A stretch of 64,000 nt of DNA from Actinophytocola sp. (lineage in GTDB: Bacteria > Actinomycetota > Actinomycetes > Mycobacteriales > Pseudonocardiaceae). Made by a program: the position numbers and the translations under genes. The notes below the pieces were generated by a model, which was not told the DNA's origin, did not search any database, and saw only the letters and a program-made list of their open reading frames with translations. Each line of letters starts with the position of its first letter. Position 1 is the first letter of the stretch. Below, piece by piece: positions 1-8,910 of the stretch. The stretch lies in NCBI GenBank assembly GCA_009379975.1, contig WHSS01000004.1:1-64000 (forward strand), written 5' to 3'.

Positions 1-741
1 CCCGCAGACCTCGTCGTGGTCTCAGCGGGGGTGCGTGCCGAGACCGGCCTGGCCGAAGCCGCCGGGCTGACCATCGACCGGGGCATCGTGGTCGATGACT
101 CGCTGCGCACCAACGACCCGCGCGTTCACGCGATCGGCGACGTCGCCCAGCACCCGGGCACGGTATCCGGACTGGTGCAGCCCGCGTGGGAGCAGGCTGA
201 AGTGCTCGCCGGCCTGCTCACCGGCGCCGACACCGCCGCGCGTTACCGCGGCACGTCGGTGGTGACCCGGCTCAAGGCCCGCGGCATCGACCTGTCCGCG
301 CTCGGTGACGTGCATGCCGAACTCGACGCGGAAGACGACGAGGTGGTGTGCCTGTCCGATCCGAAACGCGGGCGCTACGCGAAGCTCGTGCTCCGGGATG
401 ACCGGGTGCGGGGCGCGATCCTGCTCGGCGTGCCCGACGCCGCCGCGACGGTGGCGCATCACTACGACAACGGCACGCCCGCTCCCAGCGACCGGCTCGC
501 CCTGCTGCTGGGCAGGGCATTGCCGGCGGAGGCCGCGCCGGCGCAGAACCCGGCGACGATGCCCGGTTCGGTGACGGTCTGCAAGTGCAACAACGTCACG
601 AAGTCCGCCCTGGTGGAGGCCTGGCGTGGCGGGGCCCGCAGTACGGGCGACTTCGCGAAGGCGACAAGGGCGGCCACCGGCTGCGGTGGCTGTTCTGACG
701 TCGTCGACGGCATCGCGACGTGGCTGGCCAGCACTGCCTAG
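1..741 (+). CDS. FAD-dependent oxidoreductase with C-terminal [2Fe-2S] domain, 5' truncated
   Basis: The reading frame is open from base 1, so the N-terminus lies outside the window. The visible 246 residues contain the end of a pyridine-nucleotide-disulfide oxidoreductase fold (the 'HAIGDVA' FAD-binding signature) and finish with a BFD-like [2Fe-2S] domain carrying Cys-Lys-Cys-Asn-Asn and Cys-Gly-Gly-Cys pairs. This architecture matches the electron-transfer subunit of actinobacterial assimilatory nitrate/nitrite reductases (NasB/NirB N-terminal half). It lies directly upstream of narK and nirBD, so it probably supplies electrons to nitrate or nitrite reduction. A separate role as an NAD(P)H-dependent ferredoxin-type reductase cannot be excluded without the missing N-terminus. 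Confidence 0.8.
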   Translation, partial: PADLVVVSAGVRAETGLAEAAGLTIDRGIVVDDSLRTNDPRVHAIGDVAQHPGTVSGLVQPAWEQAEVLAGLLTGADTAARYRGTSVVTRLKARGIDLSALGDVHAELDAEDDEVVCLSDPKRGRYAKLVLRDDRVRGAILLGVPDAAATVAHHYDNGTPAPSDRLALLLGRALPAEAAPAQNPATMPGSVTVCKCNNVTKSALVEAWRGGARSTGDFAKATRAATGCGGCSDVVDGIATWLASTA

Positions 742-888
742 GGCCGTCCTCGCCACCCTCACCGGCAGCGTTGCCGGCTGTGAGGAGGAGTTAGCACCAG
801 CGCGATTCGCTTACACCTTGGGCGAAACGGCTGGCGAATAGCTTTCCCCCAGCGCATCGGAAGGCGCGCGAATGACCAGGAGGTAGAG

Positions 889-2346
889 ATGACCGCAGTA
901 GCCGAGAAGACGGCTCAAGAACCGACACCGCAGGGGCGCCGGGGTCGTTGGATCGACCACTGGGAGCCAGAAGACCCCACTTTCTGGGAGCGGACCGGGA
1001 AGAAGATCGCGAACAAGAACCTGATTTTCTCGGTGTACGCGGAGAACCTCGGGTTCAGTGTGTGGGTGCTGTTCAGCATCCTCGTGACGCAGATGGGCAG
1101 CGCCGGTTTCGCCTTCATGGACGGCGATCTGGCCGTGACGAACGGCCTGATCCTGACGTCGGTCCCGGTGCTGGTCGGATCGACGTTGCGGCTGCCCTAC
1201 ACCTTCGCCATCCCCAAGTTCGGCGGCAGAGGGTTCACCGCGTTCAGCGCGGCGATGCTGCTGATCCCGTGTCTGGGCTTGGCTTTCGCCTTCACGCAGC
1301 CGGGTACGCCGATGTGGATGTTCATGATCCTGGCCGGACTGGCGGGCTTCGGCGGCGGCAACTTCTCGTCGTCGATGGCCAACATCTCGTTCTTCTTCCC
1401 GGAGAGCAAGAAGGGCGCCGCGCTCGGCATCAACGCCGCGGGCGGGAACATCGGTGTCGCCATCACCCAGCTCAGCATGCCGCTGGTGATCTCGCTCGGC
1501 CTGATCATGACCGCGTCGGACGCCGCGGGCTACCGGTTCGCGCTCATGCTCGCTTGCTTGACGTGGGTGCCGTTCATCATCTCGGCTTCGCTGCTCGCGT
1601 GGTTCCGGATGGACAGCCTGACCTCGGCCAAGCCGGACGGTGTGTCCTACAAGCTGGCCATGATGAACAAGCAGACGTGGGTGATGTCGTTCCTCTACAT
1701 CGGCACGTTCGGCTCCTTCATCGGGTTCTCGTTCGCGTTCCCGAACCTGCTCAAGGCCAACTTCCCCGAGATGTCCGAGGTCGCGTTGCTCGCCGCGCTG
1801 GGAAACCTGGCCTTCCTCGGCGCGTTGCTCGGCTCGGTCTCGCGGCCGTTCGGTGGCTGGGTCTCGGACAAGACCGGCGGCTCCAAGGTCACGCTGATGG
1901 TGTTCGTCGGCATGGCGGTCGGCGTCGCGTTGATCATGCTCGCGCTAGAGCTGAAGAGCTTCGTGTTGTACCTGCTGTCGTTCATCCTGCTGTTCATCTT
2001 CACCGGCATCGGCAACGGCTCCACCTACCGGATGATCCCGATCATCTTCAGTGCGAGTGCCAAGAAGCGGGCTGCGGAGACCGGGCAGGACCTGGCCGAG
2101 GCCGCCGCGTCGGCCAAGCGCCAGGCGGGTGCGGCGATCGGTGTCATCGGTGCGATCGGCGCCTTCGGCGGCTTCATCGTGCAGCAGGCGCTGCGGCTGT
2201 CCAACGTCCACCTCGGCACCATGGCCCCGGCGTTCTGGGCCTATGCGGCGCTGTTCCTGGTGATGGCGGGCGTGACCTGGTGGTTCTACCTGCGCACGAG
2301 CTTCGCGGTGCAGAAGGCGCCGAGCTTGGCCTACGCCAACGTGTGA
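889..2346 (+). CDS. narK: Nitrate/nitrite transporter, MFS (NarK/NasA type)
   Basis: A 485-residue major facilitator protein with about twelve hydrophobic segments. It has the glycine-rich stretch 'GLAGFGGGNFSSSMANISFF' in the first half and 'GIGNGSTYRMIP' in the second; these are the nitrate signatures of the NNP family, with the substrate-binding Arg in the latter. It imports nitrate and/or nitrite across the cytoplasmic membrane for the reductases encoded around it. The ATG at 889 is preceded by a strong AGGAGG ribosome site. A perfect 18-bp inverted repeat follows the stop codon and may terminate transcription. Length is in the normal range for the family. Confidence 0.93.
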   Translation: MTAVAEKTAQEPTPQGRRGRWIDHWEPEDPTFWERTGKKIANKNLIFSVYAENLGFSVWVLFSILVTQMGSAGFAFMDGDLAVTNGLILTSVPVLVGSTLRLPYTFAIPKFGGRGFTAFSAAMLLIPCLGLAFAFTQPGTPMWMFMILAGLAGFGGGNFSSSMANISFFFPESKKGAALGINAAGGNIGVAITQLSMPLVISLGLIMTASDAAGYRFALMLACLTWVPFIISASLLAWFRMDSLTSAKPDGVSYKLAMMNKQTWVMSFLYIGTFGSFIGFSFAFPNLLKANFPEMSEVALLAALGNLAFLGALLGSVSRPFGGWVSDKTGGSKVTLMVFVGMAVGVALIMLALELKSFVLYLLSFILLFIFTGIGNGSTYRMIPIIFSASAKKRAAETGQDLAEAAASAKRQAGAAIGVIGAIGAFGGFIVQQALRLSNVHLGTMAPAFWAYAALFLVMAGVTWWFYLRTSFAVQKAPSLAYANV

Positions 2347-2357
2347 TCCCCGTTGAT

Positions 2358-2430
2358 CAGGGACCCTGCCGTTAGACCCAGATCGATCGGGCGAATCGGA
2401 CAATTCTTGGGCCTAACGGCAGGGTCCCTG
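2358..2430. terminator. Long inverted repeat between narK and nirB
   Basis: Two perfect 18-bp arms, 2358-2375 and 2413-2430, each containing GGGACCC, are separated by 37 nt; the stem extends four more pairs after one mismatch. It lies 11 nt after the narK stop codon. No U-tract follows, as is common for high-GC terminators. It could end narK transcription or act as an attenuator for nirB, whose own promoter region (GlnR-type box) lies just downstream. Confidence 0.55.
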
Positions 2431-2501
2431 GCGAACATCGGCCGTTGTGAGGCAACCCACGCACCCGGCGAACACGTGCTGACCTGGGCAGGGAGCACTT
2501 G

Positions 2502-2528
2502 GTAACGCGAGGGAAACACCGGGGAAGT
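2502..2528 (+). promoter_or_regulatory. Putative GlnR box upstream of nirB
   Basis: GTAAC at 2502-2506, six bases, then GAAAC at 2513-2517 match the a/b sites of the actinomycete GlnR consensus (gTnAc-n6-GaAAc) exactly. After six more bases GAAGT is a weak third site. It lies about 26-35 nt before the nirB start codon and fits nitrogen-status control of nitrite reduction. Binding has not been shown; this is motif evidence only. Confidence 0.5.
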
Positions 2529-2553
2529 TAGGGCGACATCCCCAGCCCTGAGC

Positions 2554-5100
2554 ATGGGTTGCATGAGTCGCACGCTGGTAGTTGTCGGAAACGGCATGGT
2601 CGGCCACCGCCTGGTGGAGGCCGTGCGGGCAGAGGACACGGCAGGCGCATGGCGGGTGGTCGTGCTGGCCGAAGAGCCGCGACCCGCCTACGACCGTGTC
2701 GGGCTGTCCTCCTATGTCGGTACCTGGGACGCGGACACGCTGACCCTGGCCGGGTCGAGCTACCCCGATGACGACCTCGTGGAGCTCCGGCTCGGCGACG
2801 CTGTGGTGGCGCTGGACCCCGACCGCAAGGTCGTCACCACGGCGAGCGGGTTCGAGCAGGACTACGACGCCCTCGTGCTGGCCACCGGCTCGTACCCGTT
2901 CGTACCGCCGGTGCCAGGGCATGACCTGCCGGGCTGCTTCGTCTACCGGACCATCGACGACCTCGACGCCATCAAGGCAGCTGCCGACCACGCCCGGGAG
3001 GTCACCGGCCGCGCCGCGGGTGCGGTCATCGGCGGTGGCCTGCTCGGACTCGAGGCCGCGAAGGCCCTGCGCGACATGGGCATGTCCCCGCACGTCATCG
3101 AGATGGCGCCCCGGCTGATGCCGATCCAGGTCGATGACGGCGGCGGCTCGTTGCTCAAGCGGCTGGTCGAAGGCCTCGACGTCACGGTCCATGCGGGCAC
3201 ATCGACCAGCGAGATCGGCGCCGACCGGGGCAGGCTGCTGGCGAAGCTCGGCAACGGCACCGAGCTCGACCTGGACCTCATCGTGTTCTCCGCGGGCATC
3301 CGGCCGCGCGACGAGCTGGCCCGCACCGCCGGGCTCGACGTCGGCGAGCGTGGCGGCGTGCTGGTCGACGACAAGTGCCAGACCAGCGACCCCAGCATCT
3401 ACGCGATCGGCGAGGTCGCCGCGGTCGACGGCACCTGCTACGGCCTCGTCGCCCCCGGCTACACCATGGCGGAGATCGTCGCCGCCCAACTGGCCGCGGG
3501 CAACGGCGACGCCACCTTCCCCGGCGCCGACATGTCGACAAAGCTCAAGCTGCTCGGCGTCGACGTCGCGAGCTTCGGTGACGCGCACGCCACGACCGAG
3601 GGGTCCCTCGAAGTAGTCGTCAACGATGCCGTCGCGGGCACCTACAAGAAGCTGGTCGTCTCAGACGACACCAGGACACTGCTCGGCGGGGTACTGGTCG
3701 GTGATGCGAGCGAGTACAACACGCTGCGCCCGCTCGTCGGCCGCGAACTGCCCGGCGACCCGGCGGCGATCCTGTCACCCGCGGGAGAAAGCGGAATCGG
3801 CGGCATTGGTATTGAGGCGCTGCCCGACGAGGCACAGATCTGCTCCTGCAACAACGTCACCAAGGGCCGGATCAAGCACGCCATCGGCGAAGAAGGCTGC
3901 GACACCGTCCCCAAACTCAAGGCGTGCACCAGCGCCGGCACCGGCTGCGGCTCCTGTGTGACGATGCTGCCCAAGCTGCTGAAGTCGTGCGGCGTCGAGG
4001 TTTCCAAGTCGCTGTGCGAGCACTTCAGCCAGTCGCGGGCGGAGCTGTTCGAGATCGTCGCGGCCACGCGCATCACCACGTTCAGTGAGCTGATCGACCG
4101 CTACGGCAAGGGGGCGGGCTGCGCGATCTGCAAGCCGGCGGTCGCCTCGATCCTGGCCTCGATCGCCCCGGTGATCGGTGCGGACAAGCACATCCTCGAC
4201 GGTGAGCAGGCCACACTGCAGGACACCAACGACCGCTTCCTGGCGAACATGCAACGCAATGGCACCTACTCGGTCGTGCCGCGGGTGCCGGGCGGCGAGA
4301 TCACGCCGGACAAGCTGATCGTGCTCGGCGAGGTGGCCAAGGACTTCGGCCTCTACACCAAGATCACCGGCGGCCAGCGCATCGACCTGTTCGGCGCCAC
4401 CGTCGATCAGCTGCCGCACATCTGGAAGCGGCTGGTCGACGCGGGTTTCGAGTCCGGTCACGCCTACGGCAAGGCGTTGCGCACGGTGAAGTCCTGCGTC
4501 GGCTCGACCTGGTGCCGCTACGGCGTGCAGGACTCGGTCGGCATGGCCGTCGAACTGGAACTGCGCTACCGCGGCCTGCGTTCGCCGCACAAGCTGAAGT
4601 CGGCGGTGTCCGGCTGTGCTCGTGAGTGCGCGGAGGCGCGGAGCAAGGACTTCGGCATCATCGCCACCGAGAAGGGCTGGAACCTCTACGTCTGCGGCAA
4701 CGGCGGCATGACACCGCGCCATGCCGACCTGCTGGCGTCCGATGTGGACAGTGAGACGCTGATCAGGCTGATCGACCGGTTCCTGATGTTCTACATCCGC
4801 ACCGCCGACCGGCTGCAGCGGACCGCGCCGTGGCTGGAGGAGCTGGCAGGCGGCCTCGATCACCTGCGCGAAGTCATCGTCGACGACAAGCTCGGCATCT
4901 GCGATGACCTCGAAGCGGCGATGGCCAAGCACGTCGAGAACTACGCCGACGAATGGCAGGGCGTGCTGGCGGACCCGGACAAGCTCGCGCGCTTCACCTC
5001 CTTCGTCAACGCGCCGGGGATGCCGGACCCGACCATCTCGTTCCGGGAGGAACGGCAGCAGAAAGTCCCCGTACTGCTCGGAATTCCGGAGGTGAAGTGA
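2554..5100 (+). CDS. nirB: Assimilatory nitrite reductase [NAD(P)H] large subunit
   Basis: An 848-residue protein in canonical NirB order: an N-terminal FAD/NAD(P) oxidoreductase (starting 'TLVVVGNGMVGHRL'), a BFD-like [2Fe-2S] region ('CSCNNVTKG', then 'GTGCGSC' and 'CAIC'), a ferredoxin-like half-domain, and the siroheme/[4Fe-4S] domain with cysteines in 'SCVGSTWC' and 'GCARECAEA'. It reduces nitrite to ammonium with six electrons from NAD(P)H in the cytoplasm. It starts an operon with nirD, nnaR and cbiX. The ATG at 2563 (Met-Ser-Arg-Thr) is a plausible alternative start three codons in; no clear ribosome site decides between them. Confidence 0.96.
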   Translation: MGCMSRTLVVVGNGMVGHRLVEAVRAEDTAGAWRVVVLAEEPRPAYDRVGLSSYVGTWDADTLTLAGSSYPDDDLVELRLGDAVVALDPDRKVVTTASGFEQDYDALVLATGSYPFVPPVPGHDLPGCFVYRTIDDLDAIKAAADHAREVTGRAAGAVIGGGLLGLEAAKALRDMGMSPHVIEMAPRLMPIQVDDGGGSLLKRLVEGLDVTVHAGTSTSEIGADRGRLLAKLGNGTELDLDLIVFSAGIRPRDELARTAGLDVGERGGVLVDDKCQTSDPSIYAIGEVAAVDGTCYGLVAPGYTMAEIVAAQLAAGNGDATFPGADMSTKLKLLGVDVASFGDAHATTEGSLEVVVNDAVAGTYKKLVVSDDTRTLLGGVLVGDASEYNTLRPLVGRELPGDPAAILSPAGESGIGGIGIEALPDEAQICSCNNVTKGRIKHAIGEEGCDTVPKLKACTSAGTGCGSCVTMLPKLLKSCGVEVSKSLCEHFSQSRAELFEIVAATRITTFSELIDRYGKGAGCAICKPAVASILASIAPVIGADKHILDGEQATLQDTNDRFLANMQRNGTYSVVPRVPGGEITPDKLIVLGEVAKDFGLYTKITGGQRIDLFGATVDQLPHIWKRLVDAGFESGHAYGKALRTVKSCVGSTWCRYGVQDSVGMAVELELRYRGLRSPHKLKSAVSGCARECAEARSKDFGIIATEKGWNLYVCGNGGMTPRHADLLASDVDSETLIRLIDRFLMFYIRTADRLQRTAPWLEELAGGLDHLREVIVDDKLGICDDLEAAMAKHVENYADEWQGVLADPDKLARFTSFVNAPGMPDPTISFREERQQKVPVLLGIPEVK

Positions 5101-5101
5101 C

Positions 5102-5455
5102 ATGACGGCGGTGATGGACGCCGGTGCCACGGTGTGGACCGAGATCTGTGCGGTGTCGCGAATCCCGATCGCCTGCGGCGTGGGCGCGCTGCTGCCTGAC
5201 GGTGAACAGGTCGCGATCTTCCGCACCACCGACGAGGAGATCCTCGCGATCGGCAACATCGACCCGATCAGCGGCGCCGCGGTGCTTTCGCGCGGCATCG
5301 TCGGCGACGCCGATGGCGTGCCCTGCGTCGCCTCGCCGATCTACAAGGAACGCTTCGACCTGCGTTCCGGGGCGTGCCTGGATGACCCGGACATGAGCGT
5401 GCCGACTTATCCGGTCCGGGTGGAAGCCGGCGTTATCTACGTCGGATCGGCGTGA
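5102..5455 (+). CDS. nirD: Nitrite reductase small subunit
   Basis: A 117-residue Rieske-fold protein of the NirD type ('WTEICAVSRIP' near the start, 'YKERFDLRSGACLDDP' near the end). NirD-type Rieske folds usually lack the full Cys-His cluster ligands, and here the pairs are not intact, so it is probably structural rather than redox-active. It forms the small subunit that accompanies NirB. The ATG follows the nirB stop codon by one base and is preceded by GGAGGTGAAG, so the two are translationally coupled. Confidence 0.94.
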   Translation: MTAVMDAGATVWTEICAVSRIPIACGVGALLPDGEQVAIFRTTDEEILAIGNIDPISGAAVLSRGIVGDADGVPCVASPIYKERFDLRSGACLDDPDMSVPTYPVRVEAGVIYVGSA

Positions 5456-6621
5456 CCGAGATCCCGCCGCTCGCGGGCTACGCGATCGGACTGACCGCCG
5501 CGCGCCGGGCCGACGAACTGGGTGCGCTGTTCGTCCGCAAGGGCGCGACGGTGCGCTACGGGCCGTCGATCAGGATCGTGCCGCTCTCCGACGACACCGA
5601 ACTGCGCGCGGCCACGATGCGGCTGCTCGACTCGCCGGTCGACGCCGCCGTGCTGACCACCGGCATCGGCTTTCGCGGCTGGCTCGAAGCCGCCGAAGGC
5701 TGGGGTCTCGGCGACGAGCTGATCAACCAGCTGGCGAAGGCGAGCGTGCTTGCCCGCGGTCCCAAGGCGAAGGGCGCGGTCCGCGCGGCGGGGTTGACCG
5801 AGGCGTACTCGCCGTCCTCGGAAAGCAATGCCGAAGTCCTCGACTACCTGCTGAACTCCGGCGTCGACGGCCAGCGCATCGCGGTGCAACTGCACGGCGA
5901 ACCGTTGCCGTTCTTCGTCGAGTCGCTGCGACAAGCGGGCGCCGAAGTCATCGAGATCCCGGTGTATCGCTGGGTGGGCCCCGCGGACCCCGGCCCGCTC
6001 GACCGGCTGATCGACGGCGTGCTCGACGGCGTCATCGACGCGCTGCCGTTCACCAGCGCACCGGCCGCGGCCAGCACCTTGACGATGGCGAAGCGATCCG
6101 GGCGCTACGGGGCGCTGGTCGAGGCGATGCAGCACCGGGTCCTGGTCGCGGCCGTCGGCCCGATCACGGCGGGCCCGCTCGCCGCGCTCGGCGTCCCTGT
6201 CGTGCAGCCGGAACGGGCGCGGATCGGTGCGCTGGCGAGGGTCGTCTCCCTCGCGCTCGAACAGCGGACACCGAAGCTGAACGCGGTCGGGCACCGGATC
6301 GAACTCCGCGGGCAGGCGGTCATCGTCGACGGCCACCTGCGTGACATGGCACCCGCGCCGATGTCGGTGCTCCGGGCGCTCTCCCGTCGGCCGGGGGTCG
6401 TCGTCGCCCGCAAGGAGCTGACCAGTGCGCTGCCCAGCGGCGGGGAGGAGCACGCCGTCGAGACCGCGGTGGGGAGGCTGCGTACCGCGCTCGGCCACAG
6501 TGCGCTGGTGCAAACCGTGGTCAAGCGCGGATATCGGCTCGCCGTCGACGAAACCGACATCGACCGGAGTGACCTCAGGCCGTCCGAGAAGTACAGCGGC
6601 AACACCAAGACGGGGCGGTGA
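5452..6621 (+). CDS. nnaR: HemD-domain transcriptional regulator of nitrate/nitrite assimilation (NnaR-like)
   Basis: A 389-residue fusion. Residues about 1-265 are a uroporphyrinogen-III synthase (HemD) domain, with 'RGPKAKGAVRAAGL' and 'DALPFTSAPAA' motifs; residues about 275-375 are an OmpR-type winged helix ('LSRRPGVVVARKELTSALP', 'VQTVVKRGYRLAV'). Proteins of this architecture in Streptomyces and mycobacteria (NnaR) are co-activators of nitrogen-assimilation genes. The GTG start overlaps the nirD stop by 4 bp. Whether it also retains synthase activity cannot be told from sequence. A second HemD paralogue without the DNA-binding domain lies at 19696. Confidence 0.87.
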   Translation: MTEIPPLAGYAIGLTAARRADELGALFVRKGATVRYGPSIRIVPLSDDTELRAATMRLLDSPVDAAVLTTGIGFRGWLEAAEGWGLGDELINQLAKASVLARGPKAKGAVRAAGLTEAYSPSSESNAEVLDYLLNSGVDGQRIAVQLHGEPLPFFVESLRQAGAEVIEIPVYRWVGPADPGPLDRLIDGVLDGVIDALPFTSAPAAASTLTMAKRSGRYGALVEAMQHRVLVAAVGPITAGPLAALGVPVVQPERARIGALARVVSLALEQRTPKLNAVGHRIELRGQAVIVDGHLRDMAPAPMSVLRALSRRPGVVVARKELTSALPSGGEEHAVETAVGRLRTALGHSALVQTVVKRGYRLAVDETDIDRSDLRPSEKYSGNTKTGR

Positions 6622-7319
6622 CCGCCGTGCTGCTACTGGTTGCCCATGGGACGCGCGATCCCGCAGGAGCGCTCGCCACGGAGGCGCTGGCCGAACGGGT
6701 GCGGGCTGCCCTGCCCGGCGAGCGCGTCCGCGTGGCGTATGCGGATGTGCGCTCGCCGAGCGTCACCGATGTGCTCTTGCGACACCGCGGCGAGCCCGTC
6801 GTGGTTGTTCCCGCGTTTCTCGCCGCCGGATACCACGTGCGAGTCGACATCCCTGCGCAGATCGAGGCAAGTGGACATCGCCATGCGGTGCTGGCCGAAG
6901 CCTTCGGACCGGCACCGGAACTGGTCGCGGTCGTGATCGAACGGCTGCGCGAGTCCGGGTACCGCGGCGGTGACCGGGTTGTCCTGGCCGCTGCCGGATC
7001 CAGCGACCCGCGTGCGCTCGTCGACGTGCATGATGCGGCCTACGCACTGGGAGTCCGGCTCGGCGCGCCGGTGCGGATCGGCTACGCCGCGACCGCGACG
7101 CCGTCGGTGGCCGACGCCGTTGCCGGGGTGCGCGCCGCGTCGCCGGGCGGTGCGCGCATCGCGGTCGCGTCCTGGCTGCTCGCGCCCGGGTTGTTCCAGC
7201 GCAGGCTGGACACGGCGGGGGCGGATCTGGTGGCGGACCCGCTCGGCGCTCACCGCCGCGTCGCGGACCTCGTGGTGCGCCGCTACACCGAGGCACACCG
7301 GGTACTGACCGCCGCCTGA
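6618..7319 (+). CDS. Sirohydrochlorin chelatase (CbiX/SirB family)
   Basis: A 233-residue protein with two tandem chelatase repeats; the catalytic His is seen in 'LLVAHGTRDPAG' at the N-terminus. It inserts Fe2+ (or Co2+) into sirohydrochlorin, giving siroheme, the NirB cofactor, which explains its place as last gene of the nitrite operon. The GTG start overlaps nnaR by 4 bp. The last 88 bases are repeated at 16412-16499, so this 3' end may be a recombination site (see findings). Confidence 0.9.
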   Translation: MTAVLLLVAHGTRDPAGALATEALAERVRAALPGERVRVAYADVRSPSVTDVLLRHRGEPVVVVPAFLAAGYHVRVDIPAQIEASGHRHAVLAEAFGPAPELVAVVIERLRESGYRGGDRVVLAAAGSSDPRALVDVHDAAYALGVRLGAPVRIGYAATATPSVADAVAGVRAASPGGARIAVASWLLAPGLFQRRLDTAGADLVADPLGAHRRVADLVVRRYTEAHRVLTAA

Positions 7320-7324
7320 GTGCG
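7237..7324 (+). repeat. Direct repeat, left copy (3' end of cbiX)
   Basis: These 88 bases, covering the last 27 codons of the chelatase gene, its stop and 5 bases beyond, match 16412-16499 with 7 mismatches (about 92%). The identity stops abruptly just after the stop codon. The two copies bracket the tct/CoA-transferase block, like attL/attR of an element integrated at a gene 3' end. Confidence 0.8.
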
Positions 7325-7330
7325 CTGGCC

Positions 7331-8866
7331 TCATGGCACCCGGTCATCGGCGTCCCGGAGTTGCGCCCGCACGATCCGCTTGAACAGCGGGGCGATGACC
7401 GGCAGCAGGAGCAGCACCGCGATCATGATCAGCAGCCACATCGAGGTGGTGCGCTCGAGGAAGATGGCCGGGTCGCCGCCGGAGATGACCATGGTCTGGC
7501 GCAGCGTCTCCTCGGCGAGCGGGCCGAGCACGAGGGCGATCACGAGCGCCGCCGGCGACATCCCGAAACGCCGCATGAAGAAGCCGAGCACGCCGCAGGC
7601 CAGCATCACGCCGACCTCGATGACGCTGCCGTTGACCGTGTAGGTGCCGAACGTGCAGAGCACGATGACGATGGGCGCGAGCAGCCGGAACGGGACCCGG
7701 GCGATGCTCGCGAACACCGGGATCATGAAGATGTTGATGACCAGCAGCATCACGTTGCCGAGGTACATGCTGCCGATGAGGCCCCACGCGAACTCCGGGT
7801 TCTGCTGCATCAGCAGCGGACCGGGCTGGAGGCCCCACAGCAGGAATCCCGCCAGCAGCACCGCCGTCGATGCCGACCCCGGGATGCCGAGAGTCAGCAG
7901 TGGCACCATGGCGCCGGACGAGGCGCCGTTGTTGGCGGCCTCCGGGCCGGTGAGGCCTGCCATCGCGCCCTTGCCGAACTTCTCGGGTGTCTTCGAGACC
8001 GACTTCTCGAGGTTGTACGACATCAGGGATGCCACCGTGGCGCCGGCGCCCGGTGCGGTGCCGACGAAGAACCCGAGGAACGAGCCGCGCACCATCGAGC
8101 CGCGGGTCTCCTTGGCGTCGGCGCGGGTGGGCCAGAAGGCCCGGTTGCGAAACGACACCGACTTGAAGGCGATGTGCTCGAGGTGGCCGCCACGCCACAG
8201 GTTGTGCAGGATCTCACCGACACCGAACAGGCCGATGGCTACCGGGATGAAGTCGATGCCGTTGATGAGCTCGGATGAGCCGAACGTGTAGCGCTGTTGG
8301 CCTACGCCGACGTCGATGCCGACGGTGGCGATGGCGAAGCCGATGAGCGCCGAGAGCGCGCCGAGCATCCGGTGCTTGCCCACGATGACGATGAGGGTGA
8401 GCAGGCCGGCGATGGTGACCAGGAAGAGCTCGGGCGGGCCGAAGGTCCGGGCCACCGAGGCGGTCATTGGCGCGAAGAAGCTGATCAGGACCGCGCCGAT
8501 GGTGCCTGCGACGAACGACGCGATCGCCGCCATCACCAGCGCCGGCCCGGCGCGCCCGGCCTTCGCCAAGGGAAAGCCGTCGAAGGTGCTCGCCACGGTC
8601 GCCGATTCGCCGGGCGTGTTGATGAGCACCGAGGTGATCGTGCCGCCGTACATCGCGCCGTAGTAGACGGCCGCGAGCATGACGATCGCGCCGGTCGGGT
8701 CCAGGCCGAAGGTGACGGGGAGCAGGATCGCCAGGCCTGCCGACGGACCGAGGCCCGGCATGACTCCGACGACCATGCCGATCGATACGCCGGCGGCTAG
8801 CAGCAGCAGGTTCTGGACCGTCAGGATGGCGGCCAGGCCCTCTGCGAGGGAGCTGAAGACGTCCAC
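7331..8866 (-). CDS. tctA: Tripartite tricarboxylate transporter, large membrane subunit (TctA)
   Basis: A 511-residue TctA-family permease with about a dozen membrane segments; the family signatures 'GVMPGLGPSAGLAILLP' and 'GTAPGAGATVASLMSYNLEK' are both present and intact. With TctB and the periplasmic-type TctC it takes up a carboxylate in symport with cations. The GTG start is preceded by AAGG. It lies 44 bp after tctB, so it is the last gene of tctC-tctB-tctA. The substrate is unknown; nearby CoA-transferase and hydratase suggest a dicarboxylate or aromatic acid that is activated as a CoA thioester. Confidence 0.94.
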   Translation of the reverse strand: MDVFSSLAEGLAAILTVQNLLLLAAGVSIGMVVGVMPGLGPSAGLAILLPVTFGLDPTGAIVMLAAVYYGAMYGGTITSVLINTPGESATVASTFDGFPLAKAGRAGPALVMAAIASFVAGTIGAVLISFFAPMTASVARTFGPPELFLVTIAGLLTLIVIVGKHRMLGALSALIGFAIATVGIDVGVGQQRYTFGSSELINGIDFIPVAIGLFGVGEILHNLWRGGHLEHIAFKSVSFRNRAFWPTRADAKETRGSMVRGSFLGFFVGTAPGAGATVASLMSYNLEKSVSKTPEKFGKGAMAGLTGPEAANNGASSGAMVPLLTLGIPGSASTAVLLAGFLLWGLQPGPLLMQQNPEFAWGLIGSMYLGNVMLLVINIFMIPVFASIARVPFRLLAPIVIVLCTFGTYTVNGSVIEVGVMLACGVLGFFMRRFGMSPAALVIALVLGPLAEETLRQTMVISGGDPAIFLERTTSMWLLIMIAVLLLLPVIAPLFKRIVRAQLRDADDRVP

Positions 8867-8910
8867 GGTGTGACCTTCGTGTCTGGGTTACGTGCGTTCC
8901 GGACGGCGCG

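Noticed and set aside
742-888. A GlnR box upstream of narK
   Set aside because: Sequences like TTAC and GAAAC occur (near 810-830) but the spacing is wrong for the a/b consensus.
948-2375. A 475-residue frame overlapping narK on the same strand
   Set aside because: It is the +2 frame of narK; rich in Arg/His/Gly with no family resemblance or ribosome site, as expected for a shadow in 70% GC DNA.
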